A DNA stretch of 64,000 nt, taken from the NCBI RefSeq assembly GCF_030269925.1, contig NC_085116.1, positions 17,608,001 to 17,672,000 on the forward strand, in the 5' to 3' direction. Below, piece by piece: positions 42,875-55,301 of the stretch (its first letter is position 1; each line of letters opens with the position of its first letter). This stretch comes from Bombyx mori (lineage: Eukaryota; Arthropoda; Insecta; Lepidoptera; Bombycidae). The translations under genes and the position numbers were made by a program. The notes under the pieces were generated by a model that was given only the letters and a program-made list of their open reading frames with translations, had not been told where the DNA came from and did not search any database.

Positions 42875-44157
42875 CTATTTTAACATTTTAACAGTAACTT
42901 GACTTTCCTTAATGTTTCTATTGTCCTTGAACTGACCGTCGACAAAGTAATCTTCTATTTCTTGAAGCGTCCTGTCTTTGGTCTCCGGTAACGTGTAGTA
43001 CAAAATTGTTAAATTGACGGCCATGACTAAGCCGAGCACTGCAAATGTCCCGTACACTTTGATACTCACTAACAAATACGGTGTCAAAAGTAATGCCAGA
43101 TTCACGCCCAAAGATATAAACACCCCGGTCACAGCTGACCCAACACCCCTGTGTTCCAATGGATATAACTCGCCCAACAACGCAACAGGGATCGGACTGC
43201 AACCTAAATTGGCAAGGATGAAATACATCACAAATAAACCGATGGGAATAAAGTGGTAATCTTCAGATATGAATCCTCGTGCCACTAAGAACAAATATGT
43301 ACACACGACCATCAAAACTGAGCAGGCAGCCAGCCCAGTGGACAGCAGCAACGTGCGCCTCCTCATCACATTAACGAGGATTGATGAGCACACGGCACTG
43401 ACCGTTATGATGGCGTCAATACATAGCGTGTAGTAATAAGATTGAGATTTACTTCCAGTTATTTCGCTAATAATCTGCAAAGCGTAAGCGGGAAATATAT
43501 GCCGCCCACTCGCTTCCAATAAAACAGTGCTACTCAATAATATAAACATCGGCCCTAAGAAATTCTTTTTTGTGAATTTCTTGAAAAACTCTATCATCTT
43601 TTGTCTCAAACTTAGCTGCTTAGTAGTTTGAGATGCGCGACTCATTTGCGACTGTAGCATGTCTTCTAGTTCTCTCTGGGCCTCTGCAGCGTTTCCCCTT
43701 AGATAATAAAAGTTTTTTTCACATTTTTCATAATTCTGTTTCGACGCTAACCATGCTGGACTTTCTGGCCACGTCCAAATAATGGCCAAGGAGATTATAT
43801 AGGGGGTCATGGCCTGCATCGCTATGGTTCTCCAATCATAAAAATGGCCCAAAATGTGCACAAACATCCCTCCTAAGCAGACTGAAGCAGTTTTCAAAGT
43901 TAAAAACATTCCTCGGTATTTAGGGCTGCTGTATTCTCCAATAACGATAGCTCCTAAGGATACGGTGGCTCCGGCAGACATTCCTCCTAGAAGTCTACCC
44001 ATCAATAAAACTGGAACGGTGTTGCCGGCATATATTAGCAACCATCCAAGTAGCCCCGGTACCATCAGGATAAAGTGTGCTATTCTTCGCCCATATCTTT
44101 CCATTAGTGCGGACGATATGAAGAACCCAGGTATCCCTGCTATGCCGATTGAAGATG
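42875..44157 (-). CDS. Sugar transporter, last coding exon
   Basis: 1283 nt from the acceptor at 44157/44158 to TAG at 42875-42877. Encodes TM2-TM12 and the cytosolic C-terminus, with all the family signature motifs. An upstream in-frame ATG at 44242 is intronic once the acceptor is used. Confidence 0.9.
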
Positions 44158-46907
44158 CTGAAAATATATAAAATACACATTCAATACATTTTAGTGTTCT
44201 TAATATTTTAACACTAAATTTTGGTACCATAGTTACATGCACGTCGCAAAGTGACTAAGTCAAACAGTTAACTGATTTAATTTTGACAGCCACGAATAAG
44301 CTATCTGCGATCCTCTATTACGCGTAGTATTCATAATAAATATAACTAAATGTTTTATCTACGACCCGCAAAACCCATTGGCTACGATAAACACAACAAA
44401 TTTAAGAGATTACTTTTATATTATCAGGCTATCGTATTCAATACGATTAGCATCTCAACTATTATGCAGACCTCAATATAACAAACATTAGAATAGTTAT
44501 AAATATCGTGTAATGAGGTTATCAATAAAAATATAGGTAATGGTTATGACGCAGTCGATGAGCGTTATCTAACGCAAACCAAAATCAGTGCATACTCTCG
44601 GATTGTTTGTTTTAATTAATATTTATTTGTAGCAATGTTTACTAAACTTCCGAACATTTAAAATATTATACTCACACTTTTATACTCACAATATGTTTTC
44701 CGTATGCTCTGGGTACGATACATTAAATACTATAAATGCTTACAACAGTAACAATTGTTATTTCTTGCCATTGAAGTATTTTAATCATAATCATAATTAA
44801 ATTATTAATCGTAAAACGCGTGAAACAAACAAAATCGTGTAAACAAAATACAAGAGTGGGCTTGCTTCTGGGAACCGTGATCCTATTGAGAGGGTATAAT
44901 GGCATCCCCGGTGAGGGTCATGTAGACAACCAAACTGCAGCGGTGGCATTACGCAAAGTAGTTATGGAATGTTGCTGTACCGAGCTATTGACATAAAAAC
45001 TGAATCATCTGTTTAAGGCGGAGCTATCTAAGGGTAGGAAATAATTCACAGAAATCCTGTCCTAAGGCCAATTGTTTGTTTGCTCGTGAAATGAACAATG
45101 TACCTATACACCTATTCCGCATATTTTAAAAACTTTTTAATGAGAAAAGTTTTATAAAAAGCGCACTGTCTAATAGCTAACTCATAATATAAAAACGAAG
45201 CGACTCTTAAAAATCAAACCTTTTTTAGGCCTTTTAGGTCTTAAATATGTCTTTGGTTCCCATAGATTTTTTTTTTTTTTTGTCAGAAGGAAATGGCCGG
45301 ACTTCCGCTCTCCACTGGGGATGGAGGGCGGGGCATGTCAGAGTCGAACTGACTAAAACCTCCTGTCGCTCAACAACCAACGTCCAAACCTCGCATGAGA
45401 CAGAACTCATGAAGAGGCAGAGGAGGGAAAGTGAAGCGTTTAGTGCGGAGCACATCTCCCCCGTCCCCCTCGGGAAGCCGGACCGGCGGTCGTCGGCGCC
45501 ACGACCACCAGCCCTCTCGGTCGGCAGGCTATCCGAAGCCCGCCTAGATGGCGCCGGTTAGAGTGAGCTATCCTACGGAATACCCCGCTGGACCAGAACC
45601 AGCGTGAGTCGAGGAACGAGGTATGGTTCCCATAGTACGGGGAATCCTAATTTGGGACCGGATGACTTGTTCCCGGTTGTTATTATTATTATTTAAATGA
45701 GCTTTGTGCTCAAATCAAAAATATATAGGATTGTATTAGGTTGTATGATTGTATTAGATAAAAGACCAAAATTTAATAATTAAATGAATGACGATTGTAA
45801 TATACAATGCTTCATGTAATAGAAAAAATAACGGTGTTTTATTGTTAACAATATTTTTGACGATGTGCAAGACCAATCACGAGAGCCACCAATTGAATTT
45901 TCTTCAGAATACACTGTTTGCACGTTAGATTGCCTTACGGTCATGGACCCCGCGGTGTATATCCCTAAATGCGTAGCCATTACCAGAGAACTATTCAACA
46001 GAACAGAGTCGGGCTAGTGGTTCTCCGGCGCAACGTCACCGCCTCGCTTCCCGTACAAAGACATGATTATTTTTTTAAATATACTCACATAGCCACGAAG
46101 AAGTTTGCAAGTCAATTGGTATAGGAGAGTCAGGTGCCTGTAGAGCTGGAAGAAGGCTGGTGGTGTAGCTCAGGAGCATTCCCTGACCAACCATATTCAG
46201 TAGCACTGCAGTCACTGCCCATGACTAAAAAAATATACATAATATTTTGAAAGTTTGTTTGAATTACTTATGGGCTAGCACCTAGTAGAGAGGTCCTCCA
46301 TCCGTCCTCGCATACTGTATTTACATGAACTACGAGTACTTGCGCGTTTGCAGACATTCATTTGTACTACACATTACTTTTTCGTTTATCACGGAAGTGG
46401 TCCGCGAAAGCCTTTTAGGTACTTAATTCCTTAGAAAAATAGTTTTTGTACATCGGGACAGGCATAGCAGCATCACACATTGTGCGCTCAGAATCGGGTA
46501 AATACGATAATTATTCCAATTTATTAATTAACTTAATATCAACGTACTACAAGTAAGTTAAATACCTGCTTGTATAATGGAGTCATGTCGCGCCTGTCTG
46601 CCGCTGACTGGTGTGGCTTGTGGAGGAGTGCGCGTCGCGACCACCTCACGAGGATTATTGTTTATTACTCCACAATTGCGTGTAATCAAATAGAGCCTGA
46701 TAACTGTTTGCAAACACAATGTACGAGCGTATACTGGGTGTCTCGTCGTTATCACGGGTGGTGGGGCGTACCGTACAGTGGAGACATCGACGTCGCCGGT
46801 GTGTCGCCGCTCTCACGGTACTATGCCAGTGTTTGCACCCCGCAGGCGGGTACCACCAATGCTTCAAATTATATACGTACCCAGCACGTGTTCACGAATA
46901 ACTCCAT
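42875..46907 (-). CDS. Sugar transporter, facilitated trehalose transporter (Tret1)-like, three-exon model
   Basis: A major-facilitator sugar carrier of the plasma membrane, expected to move trehalose or another hexose sugar between haemolymph and cells. Model: exons 46881-46907 (9 codons, tentative), 46089-46224, and 42875-44157, total about 481 aa, the normal family size. Exon 2 encodes TM1 (VTAVLLNMVGQGMLLSYTTS). Exon 3 has AGIPGFF, MERYGRR, MGRLLGGMSAG, PESPAWLA, the mid loop, GELYPLEHRG and PETKDRTLQE near the C-terminus. The exon 2/3 junction splits a codon (TAT|GTGAGT donor, TATTTTCAG acceptor) and restores WLSSSIGIAG. No frame damage, so it is probably a working gene and the only host gene I can support here. 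The substrate is inferred from family resemblance. Confidence 0.85.
44243..45253. other. Intron of the sugar transporter (part)
   Basis: AT-rich, no recognised element apart from short simple runs; belongs to the intron between 44158 and 46088. Confidence 0.6.
45254..45635 (-). mobile_element. Antisense R1-clade element 3' end in the transporter intron
   Basis: Positions 45266-45623 begin with a T-run and are flanked by the 12-bp duplication TGGTTCCCATAG (45254-45265, 45624-45635). Most of it is unlike the array elements, but 28 nt at about 45577-45604 are the exact complement of the GCTGG..CCAGC hairpin and following GGGGTATTCC of the SART-like 3'UTR (5514-5541). It is 5'-truncated to about 340 nt. 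Confidence 0.8.
45636..46088. other. Intron of the sugar transporter (part)
   Basis: AT-rich sequence between the inserted element and the TM1 exon; no feature seen. Confidence 0.6.
46089..46224 (-). CDS. Sugar transporter, TM1 exon
   Basis: 136 nt, phase 0 to 1, bounded by a TTTTTTTAG acceptor and GTGAGT donor. Encodes SWAVTAVLLNMVGQGMLL and LLPALQAPDSPIPIDLQTSS, the first membrane helix and extracellular loop. Confidence 0.88.
46881..46907 (-). CDS. Candidate first coding exon of the sugar transporter
   Basis: A 27-nt minus-strand exon with ATG in a strong context (ATCACCATGG), encoding MELFVNTCW, ending at a GTACGT donor in phase 0 that matches the TM1 exon. It gives the usual protein length, but a different upstream exon remains possible. 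Confidence 0.4.
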
Positions 46908-47527
46908 GGTGATATGAAAACATGATGTATAAACATCAAATTTTGAAAAGTTATGATTTGCTTAAATACAGCTAGGGTGTCTTTTGAGCCTGTGCAAGCT
47001 ACTACCCTGCTTATTTCTGCCGCAAAGCTGGAATGCGATAGCCGCTATACTATACAATTGAGACATAGACCACATGTGAAGGTCGCTGGACTCTCAGTGT
47101 GAAGTCTAATTACGATAACGAAGATTTGAGTTTCCTTCTGTAATCGCATTCAAAGCGAGGTTCGGCTCTGAACTTGCCCTCACTACCGACTACTGCCGAC
47201 ACTGCGTCCTACCGACGATATTAGAGAAATAGAATGATAATAGTCTCGCCAACTATTACCATCTCCTCTCATGTAAGATCGTCATGAACGTAACGATGAA
47301 ATAAACAGTGATTATGTGTCTTATCTCGAACCTGCTATTGCTTGTTTTTGGTTTGACTAAACACATTTTGGTTACACAAGCCCATCATATTATAATAAAA
47401 CGTAACGTTTGTTTTGCAAACGGCTAGGATCATTTCAGTTTTATATTAGAAAAATAACATTCGCACTTGTCATTTCCTTATCTCGAGTCTCCAGATGAAT
47501 GTCTCAAATTAGAAAAAATAATAATTT
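46908..47527. other. Probable upstream region of the sugar transporter
   Basis: AT-rich with a weak sense SINE-like patch around 46990-47045. No promoter motif I can defend. Confidence 0.4.
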
Positions 47528-47727
47528 TCGCTAGCTTGGTTTTTATTGCATGATGTTATCCCTTCATCGTGGAAATTATTTGTGAACATAATATATCGAG
47601 CACGTATTTCATTTAAAAAATGAGTACCCGCCTACAGGATTTGAGTACCGACATGGTCTGATCGATCGATACTAGTAGGTACACCGGGCGTCGTACTTAC
47701 CTTAGGCCACGACGACTTCGGCTGTTG
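47528..47727 (-). mobile_element. Bm1-type SINE, 5' half, antisense, diverged
   Basis: TTATTGCATGATGTTATCCC through GTACCCGCC to TTAGGCCACGACGACTT, the complement of the tRNA-like head. The 3' half is missing. Confidence 0.72.
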
Positions 47728-48289
47728 TTTAAGCGCGTTTGTTTAAATATCGCTCCAAGGAGACAAGAAAGACCCGGAGTGGCGGAAGCAGTGCGGAGGG
47801 AGAACAGTCGGTCGTGTCATGTCTGCTGTCTGCATTACAAACGGCAGGGACGTGCGCGCCCTCTCTCATTCTTCTACCAGCTACTTAACGCGACTTAACA
47901 CGAAGATAACCTACTTCAATAGCACGATTATTAACTGTATAACTCTATAATCTAATCCGCTTCATGACATAGTTATTCTCTGTGGTATTTTATTTGGGTT
48001 GAGTAGATAATCGATATACAGCATGGATTGTAACCCCGAAAACTGTTACGGGAAAATATACCACTCGCATTAACCATTAGTGATTTAATTATATTTACTG
48101 AAGTAACACTGAACAAAAGAACAACATTATCGTTTTGGGAAGATGATTGGTTGAATTACTTGTGAATGTACAATATTTTATGTCGGGCTCGTGTTGACAG
48201 TTGGCAGTTGTCCCCTGTGACCGAAATCTGCGCGAGCATCCGAAGCTTCACAAAAGTTAATAATAATAATACATACCCGACCCAGGCGA
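47728..48289. other. Non-coding stretch, nothing identified
   Basis: Includes a GC-richer patch (47755-47870) that might be a promoter or untranslated exon, but no motif fixes it. Confidence 0.4.
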
Positions 48290-48620
48290 CCCAGGCGACG
48301 GAGCAAAGCCGCCGTCGCCCAAGACATATTTTGTTGGATCCCCCGGATCCACTTTCGGTTTTTTAGGTCTCTTAAACACCGGTCACCGTCCACCGAAAAG
48401 TTCCACATGCGAACTAGCCCATAGTCACAATCCACTGAGTTTCTCTCCGGATCTTCTCAGTGGGACGCGTTTCCGATCCGGTGGTAGATTCTGCGAAGCA
48501 CTACTCTTCCTAAGGGTAGTTTTAGCAACTCTCTGAGGTTGAGCCCGTGAGCTTACCTACCTGTCTGCGTGAAGTTGGAATAGGCCATTGAGCTACTAAC
48601 GATTAGGTAGGGGGAAAAAC
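48290..48620 (+). mobile_element. 5'-truncated Jockey-type LINE 3' end, diverged
   Basis: CGCCGTCGCCCAAGACATAT, GATCCCCCGGATCCA, then the family hairpin region CCACTGAG/CTCAGTGG (about 48432-48464), GATCCGGTGGTAGATTCTGC and a decayed tail. Confidence 0.7.
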
Positions 48621-49348
48621 GTCAACGGACCGTGGCCGTGTTCCATTAGCGAATAATATTTTTGCACTTACATCAAAATAGGATAAAATAGGAGTAATAG
48701 GCACACCTTTAAATTAAGTTAAAGTAGTAATTTCTTTTAAATAACTGAGTGATCCATATTCGAATCACTGCAACAAACCAAGACAGCGTTTTAGAATGCA
48801 CTTGTCCTTTAGGTCTGCGGTCTTTTAGGCAGGAAAAAAGATATAAATATTGGTTTCAGAACTTCATAATCTATACTGACCTCATCTTAATTAGTCAGTC
48901 TTCGATAGCACTAACTGTATAAAGATCAGATCGCATTGATGTGTCGCCTCAGATTCAGGCCGCGGCAGTCCTTGCGAGATCACAACATGCTCTAACGAAA
49001 ACGAAATTGAGTCATGAATATGTCAAAGTAAATTTATGAACAGTATCTTAAATTTAGATAAACAAAAATAAACACTTGTTGAAAACCAAAGATAGTTCAA
49101 TGACCCCACGTCCACACAAAAACGCAAACTATCGCTACGACCTCACTCACACGACTACATCCGACGTGCATACGTTAAAGTACGTTGAGACATGAACAGC
49201 ACACAGCACGCTGCCACGAGCGCCTCTCCACGACAAGGTCGCTGACGATCGCAGTACGGCCCATCGACTGTTGATTGCTTACAGGACATGTCGGTCCGCG
49301 ATGTTAGTGCCGTTGCCAACCTTGAGAAGTGATTTTATTGTACTACTT
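48621..49348. other. AT-rich stretch, nothing identified
   Basis: No coding exon or repeat boundary recognised. Confidence 0.45.
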
Positions 49349-49793
49349 TTTATTTATTTATTTTTTATTGCTTAGATGTGTGGACGAGCTCACAGCCCTC
49401 CTGGTGTTAAGTGGTTACTGGAGCCCATAGACATCTACAACGTAAAATGCGCCACACACCTTGAGATATAGTTCTAAGGTCTCAAGTTACAACGGCTGCC
49501 CCACCCTTCAAACCGAAACGCATTACTGCTTCACGGCAGAAATAGGCGGGGCGGTGGTACCTACCCGTGCGGACTCACAAGAGGTCCTACCACCAGTAAT
49601 TACGCAAATTATAATTTTGCGGGTTTGATTTTTATTGCACGATGTTATTCCTTCACCGTGGAAGTCAATCGTGGACATTTGTTAAGTACGTATTTCATTA
49701 GAAAAATTGGTACCCGCCAGCGAGATTCGAACACCGATGCATCGCTACATACGAATGCACCGGACGTCTTATCCTTTAGGCCACGACGACTTC
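49349..49793 (-). mobile_element. Bm1-type SINE, full length, antisense
   Basis: About 445 bp from the T-rich tail (complement of CTAAGCAATAAAA) to the tRNA-like head TTTAGGCCACGACGACTT. B-box complement CGAGATTCGAAC. A short CTACTT occurs on both sides and may be the target duplication. Confidence 0.88.
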
Positions 49794-51036
49794 TACTTGT
49801 TTGACGATTTTAAAATGGATTTCCCACATGCAGTAGGTGTAGATTAAGACGCGGTATCTGGCTTAATTTATACATGAGCTTCTATTGACATATATATCAC
49901 CTACCATTCATAGTATTCATATAGCAAGTGGATTCACCTTAGGAAATGGAGAAATTAAAGTTGAATGAACTTGAGAAAAACTAAAAACATTATTGTTGCA
50001 TCTAGAAACCGGAACCCGTGGTTGCTTCACGACACAAATAGGCAGAAAGAGGGTGATGGATATTCATTTAACATCTTGATATAATGAAACACCGTTGCCT
50101 TTAAAAATAGGACATCAGTCAATTAATCTACTCATCAGTATCTAGCTAAAATCAGCGACCGATGTAGTATCTATGTATCAATGTGCTCACTGTGCTCACT
50201 GTGCTCACAGTACTCAGTTTACTCCATTTCGGAGAGTTATTCTTATTCTTACGTTTCTTTCCCTTTCTACTTTTAGTACATACAGATATTTAGAACATAG
50301 AGACACGCCGGATTTTACTGTTTTATTATATTATTTATTGCTGTATTAATTCAAATAACTGTACAGTCAGGTGATTATCCTCCATTAGAGCAGTAGCAGG
50401 AAGATATAATTAATGTTCCGTTCGACTCCGGCCAGTGATTTTATCAATACATTTAATTGGAAAGGAAACGACGTCACGAGATAATGAGCATAATGATGGA
50501 GCGATTATGATCATATGAACACTGTTTATCTGGTTAGTGCCGAAGAGAGCGGCTGTGGGAGATTTTACATATGATATTGTTGTCGTTAGTGGTAATCCTT
50601 CTGGTGACCGATCGCTCTGGTGGTACGGAACCACCCAGTCTGCGCAACAAAGAAGATTAAAAACAGCAGTGACATTGTTGGTGACCAAAGTTCAAAGAAT
50701 GGATGAAATTAAATAAATATAATAAAATGCAATATCCGGGATTCAGTGCTATCTTTACATAAACTAAGGTCCAGAGCTGCTCGACCGAGACATTAAGGTA
50801 CAAATATTAGCTAACTATTATGTCTTACGATGTTCCTCTAAAATTTGCGAGTGATCAAATATTAACTTTGTTCATTGTTTCAGCATTGTTTACACGGAGC
50901 CTTATTTAATAACATTGTTTCTGCTCCGCTACCTGCTTTATGAAGAGAATGAACTATCGCTGAGGTGATTTTGAACCGGTTCAGACTTGATCTAGTTCCT
51001 CGGTAACATGCATGTGCCACAATTCCAAGGTTTCAA
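49794..51036. other. AT-rich stretch, nothing identified
   Basis: A short TGCTCACTG triplet repeat at about 50179-50209; otherwise no feature supported. Confidence 0.45.
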
Positions 51037-52469
51037 ACTAGTTTCCGTCTTCATGGAAGACCGCCCACGTCCACCCTATCCCCAAGAAGGGTGACCGGTC
51101 GGACCCGTCGAGCTATAGGCCTATCGCGATAACTTCCTTGCTTTCCAAGGTGATGGAGCGAATAATAAATACACAACTCCTGAAGTATCTTGAGGATCGC
51201 TAGCTGATCAGTGACCGACAGTACGGTTTCCGTCACGGTCGCTCAGCTGGCGATCTTCTTGTATACCTTACTCACAGGTGGGCTGAAACCTTGGAGAGCA
51301 AGGGCGAGGCTCTTGCTGTGAGCCTTGATGTCGCGAAGGCCTTCGACAAGGTCTGGCATAGGGCACTTCTATCGAAGCTACCATCTTACGGAATTCCCGA
51401 GGGACTCTGCAAGTGGATCGCTAGCTTTTTGGATGGGCGGAGCATCACGGTCGTTGTAGACGGTGACTGCTCTGATACCATGACCATTAACGCTGGCGTT
51501 CCACAAGGTTCGGTGCTCTCCCCCACGCTTTTCATCCTGTATATCAATGACATGCTGTCTATTGATGGCATGCATTGCTATGCGGATGACAGCACGGGGG
51601 ATGCGCGATATATCGGTCATCAGAGTCTCTCTCGGAGCGTGGTGCAAGAGAGACGATCAAAACTTGTGTCTGAAGTGGAGAACTCTCTGGGGCGAGTCTC
51701 CGAATGGGGTGAATTGAACTTGGTTCAATTCAACCCGATAAAGACACAAGTTTGCGCGTTCACTGCGAAGAAGGACCCCTTTGTCATGGCGCCGCAATTC
51801 CAAGGAGTATCCCTGCAACCTTCCGAGAGTATCGGGATACTTGGGGTCGACATTTCGAGCGATGTCCAGTTTCGGAGTCATTTGGAAGGCAAAGCCAAGT
51901 TGGCGTCCAAAATGCTGGGAGTCCTCAATAGAGCAAAGCGGTACTTCACGCCTGGACAAAGACTTTTGCTTTATAAAGCACAAGTCCGGCCTCGCATGGA
52001 GTACTGCTCCCATCTCTGGGCCGGGGCTCCCAAATACCAGCTTCTTCCATTTGACTCCATACAGAAGAGGGCCGTTCGGATTGTCGATAATCCCATTCTC
52101 ACGGATCGTTTGGAGCCTCTGGGTCTGCGGAGGGACTTCGGTTCCCTCTGTATTCTGTACCGTATGTTCCATGGGGAGTGCTCTGAGGAATTGTTCGAGA
52201 TGATACCGGCATCTCGTTTTTACCATCGCACCGCCCGCCACCGGAGTAGAGTTCATCCATACTACCTGGAGCCACTGCGGTCATCCACAGTGCGTTTCCA
52301 GAGGTCTTTTTTGCCACGTACCATCCGGCTATGGAATGAGCTCCCCTCCACGGTGTTTCCCGAGCGCTATGACATGTCCTTCTTCAAACGAGGCTTGTGG
52401 AGAGTATTAAGCGGTAGGCAGCGGCTTGGCTCTGCCCCTGGCATTGCTGAAGTCCATGGGCGACGGTAA
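51037..52469 (+). pseudogene. LINE reverse transcriptase, C-terminal part with one stop
   Basis: Motifs in order: PKKGDRSDPSSYRPIAITSL, QYGFRHGRS, SLDVAKAFDKVWH, GVPQGSVLSP, YADDS, then FNPIKTQVCAF and the C-terminal RTIRLWNELP. A TAG at about 51201 interrupts the frame between the first two; from 51291 the frame is open for 392 codons to TAA. Given the truncation and stop, it is inactive. The C-terminal IRLWNELP block is common in CR1 and related LINEs. Confidence 0.82.
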
Positions 52470-52527
52470 CCACTCACCATCAGGTGGGCCGTATGCTCGT
52501 CTGCCTACAAAGGCAATAAAAAAAATA
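51037..52527 (+). mobile_element. 5'-truncated CR1/Jockey-group LINE with RT domain
   Basis: It begins within the RT (homologous to NFVPSSWKTAHVHPIPKKGD) and runs to the 3' tail CTGCCTACAAAGGCAATAAAA. EN and ORF1 are absent. The exact clade is uncertain. Derivatives are at 16825-16950, 54121-54473, about 55080-55150 and 55302-55412. Confidence 0.85.
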
Positions 52528-54120
52528 AAAAAGCCACGTAAGTTTTTTCGTTATTCTGGAAGTTAAAATACTTTATAGATGTAATATGAAATAATTATAT
52601 TTGTTGCTTCAGATGGGCTTAGACGGGAACGAGCTCATGGCCGGCCTGGTGTTCAGTGGTCACTGGAAGCACGGACATTAAATTCAAGTCTCATTTATTT
52701 CGCCGCCAAAATTAAGAAGGTAGTCGCTTCTACCCATGCACGTTCACAACACACGATTTTGCTTGAAGCTTTATATTTTTTCTACAGATTCTCAATTAGT
52801 ACTAAATCAAGCACATTTCCCTTACAATTTTTATAATGGAGATAAAAGTTCATAGAGGGTGTAATTCGTAGGGTTCACTGATAAAAATCATGACGCAAAA
52901 AAAAGCATTCTTCAGCAAAAAGCATTTGTTAATGGTTAAGTCAAAAGAATCTTGACTTAACCATTAACAAATGCTTCACCACCGTTGCTTACTTTAACAC
53001 TTAACGGTCAATTAAATACTTCTAAATAAAACTCTGCAAATACTAAGGAAACTCAGATGCGAAACTTCAAGTTAAGTTTATTAATAATTTCTTGATTCTC
53101 AAACGCTGGCATCAATGGATGAAATATTTGAACACGAAATAATAAAACTGAAATAATGAACGCGAGACTAAACTACAAAGAGGTTGAAGTCGTTACGTTG
53201 ACACACGGACGCAGCTCCCGCAAGCCTCACTGAGTGCTTACTTGTCTAACGCCTAATTCTATGTATATATTCACATTTCCCCTGACATTTCGTTTCCTTA
53301 TTTTCTAAACCACCTGAGTACATAGTTAATTACTTATTAGTTACATAGATCCCTGAATACGTAATACGTAACTATTACACTGTGATTCTGCCGGTGACGG
53401 GCGTTGTCCTCCGGAGACACTCCACAGAAGGCTGCGTGGGATGAACACACAATGAAGCTTAGAAAAGTACCTAGATACTATTAGCCTTTCAAATTATACC
53501 CTTTAGTCATGGTATTAATTAAGTGAAAGTTGTATAGAAACTGCGTACTATTTCTACCTACTGACTGTGTGTATGTTTATCAATTTATTGTATTCATGGA
53601 TGATCATTATTCATGTTGCTTGTATCACTCCCTAGTCCAAACTAGGAACTAACAGTCGATTTGCAGTCGCGTCCGTCGCATATACCTACGAGTATCATAA
53701 GATCATTATGTTAAGTACAGTAAGGTTCTACCTCCTCCACCACCACGACTTACACTTTCATTTGATCGTAAATGAAGTACCTCAACGTTCTGTTGAATAA
53801 CATTTCCGTCGTTTAAACTTTTATTTGGTAATTTATTGCATCGATCTTGTTTCGGAAAGCTATTTTATTGAGCAATAAGGCTTAAATAAAGAAACCGGCT
53901 AACTACTAAGACAAGAAGTTTAATAAGAAGAAGAATAAGAAGTTTCGTGAAATTTTCATTTAAATTCTGAGGTGTACATTCAAGATTCATAAAAAACTTT
54001 GTAGAGTAAAAGTTCTTGATACAGCCTAATTGAATTTTGTGATTATTATGTTTGTCTCTGAGCTAAGAAAAAAGAGAGTATAAAGATGTAGAAGATATTG
54101 TTGTCAATTAGCAACATAAG
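52528..54120. other. AT-rich stretch with SINE fossil and a long palindrome
   Basis: About 52610-52720 is a diverged antisense Bm1-like fragment. A perfect inverted repeat lies at 52920-52976. No coding exon recognised. Confidence 0.5.
52920..52976. repeat. Perfect 25-bp inverted repeat with 7-nt loop
   Basis: 52920-52944 is exactly complementary to 52952-52976; the loop is AAGAATC. No repeat family recognised around it. Confidence 0.9.
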
Positions 54121-54473
54121 TAAGTCCAGAAGACCAGATAACATCCCTACAGAACTTTTGAAAACCTGCGTCCCTGGGCTGACACCAGCACTAATGCGTT
54201 TGAATCACCTCTCCTATACAACCAACAAGGATTCGTCTTCATAGAAGACAGAGGGTGACCTGTCGGGCCCATCGAGCTACAGGCCTATCGCGATAACTTG
54301 CTTGTTTTTCAAAATGATGAAGACATCTTTTCTGCCACGCGCCATCCAGCTTTCGAATGCCCCTGGCATTGCTGACGTCCACGAGCAACAGTAACATCTC
54401 AAAATCAAGCGGACCGTGTGGATAGTGAGTTGATGGCATATGTTGAGGTGCCTAGAAGGGCAACAAAAAAAAA
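54121..54473 (+). mobile_element. Internally deleted LINE remnant (51-kb family)
   Basis: RPDNIPTELLKT-type RT sequence, then TCGGGCCCATCGAGCTACAG (matching 51100-51119), then a jump to CTGCCACGCGCCATCCAGCT (matching about 52312), GCCCCTGGCATTGCTGA and the tail. The middle of the RT is deleted. Confidence 0.78.
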
Positions 54474-54857
54474 CCATTCTAGAAGATGACGTACCTAACC
54501 GACTTTCCGCATTCGATCTCATCACTTCTCAATGTGAAAATCATTCGATTTACATTTATTTTTCCAATAAATAAATGGATGGACGTATCAACGAACAACA
54601 TTAGTACGGAATACGTTCGCCAACATGTGAGGCTTCATTAAAAGAGACGAAGAGAGTTGAGATGTACCGGAAGGGCGCTCAAGGCTCCATTGTGCCGGAA
54701 ATAGACGCCGCGCGCTCCGGGCCCTGGTTGCGACGAGCGTCATCTAATTTCACAGAATCGCTATTTTAGTCCCTATTCATTTCTGACGCGAAGTAACTAA
54801 GGGTTGGAGTTTCAGACTCCAATTGACATTTCCAATGTGGTGCTCTAGTAGGATGTT
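54474..54857. other. Non-coding stretch, nothing identified
   Basis: No supported feature. Confidence 0.4.
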
Positions 54858-55165
54858 ATGTATACTGCATACTGTGGACTACCACGAGTACAAATTAATC
54901 AATACTACAAGAATTCCATATCACAAGGATTCGGATATACCATGTGGTCTCTAAGGCATAGTCTGGAAAAGCTTCTCATTCTTGGTCAAGTGGAGGAGAA
55001 ACGAGCCAAAGGCAAGACGCCAACAAGATGGTCGGACACTATAAAGAGGACAGTTAGAGGCAGCATCCGATCATCATCCACCAATCCAGCGGCTATCCGT
55101 GCCCCTGGCGTTGCTGACTTCTATGAACGACAAGATTACTTACCATTAGGTGGACCTGTTTTTTT
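54858..55165 (+). pseudogene. Composite LINE remnant: endonuclease-RT C-terminus plus 51-kb-family tail
   Basis: The frame at about 54960-55070 reads LEKLLILGQVEEKRAKGKTP then TRWSDTIKR, a C-terminal phrase common in insect endonuclease-reverse transcriptases. From about 55080 the sequence switches to a diverged form of the 51-kb LINE end (CCCTGGCGTTGCTGACTTCT, TTACCATTAGGTGG). Two dead elements fused by insertion or deletion. Confidence 0.6.
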
Positions 55166-55301
55166 ATTTGGAATGAAAGGATTGCGGCTGGTCCAGAGAC
55201 CTCGCCGCCTGGCCGGGGCAGAGGGCGAACGGGCTTAGCCAAGAGGGGGTCGTCTGCTCACAGTGACAAATGAAAATTAAAATATCTCAAGTCTCTAGTT
55301 C

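Noticed and set aside
50177..50210. CRISPR-like short direct repeats
   Set aside because: Only three 9-nt TGCTCACTG units without spacers, in an insect genome; ordinary simple repeat.
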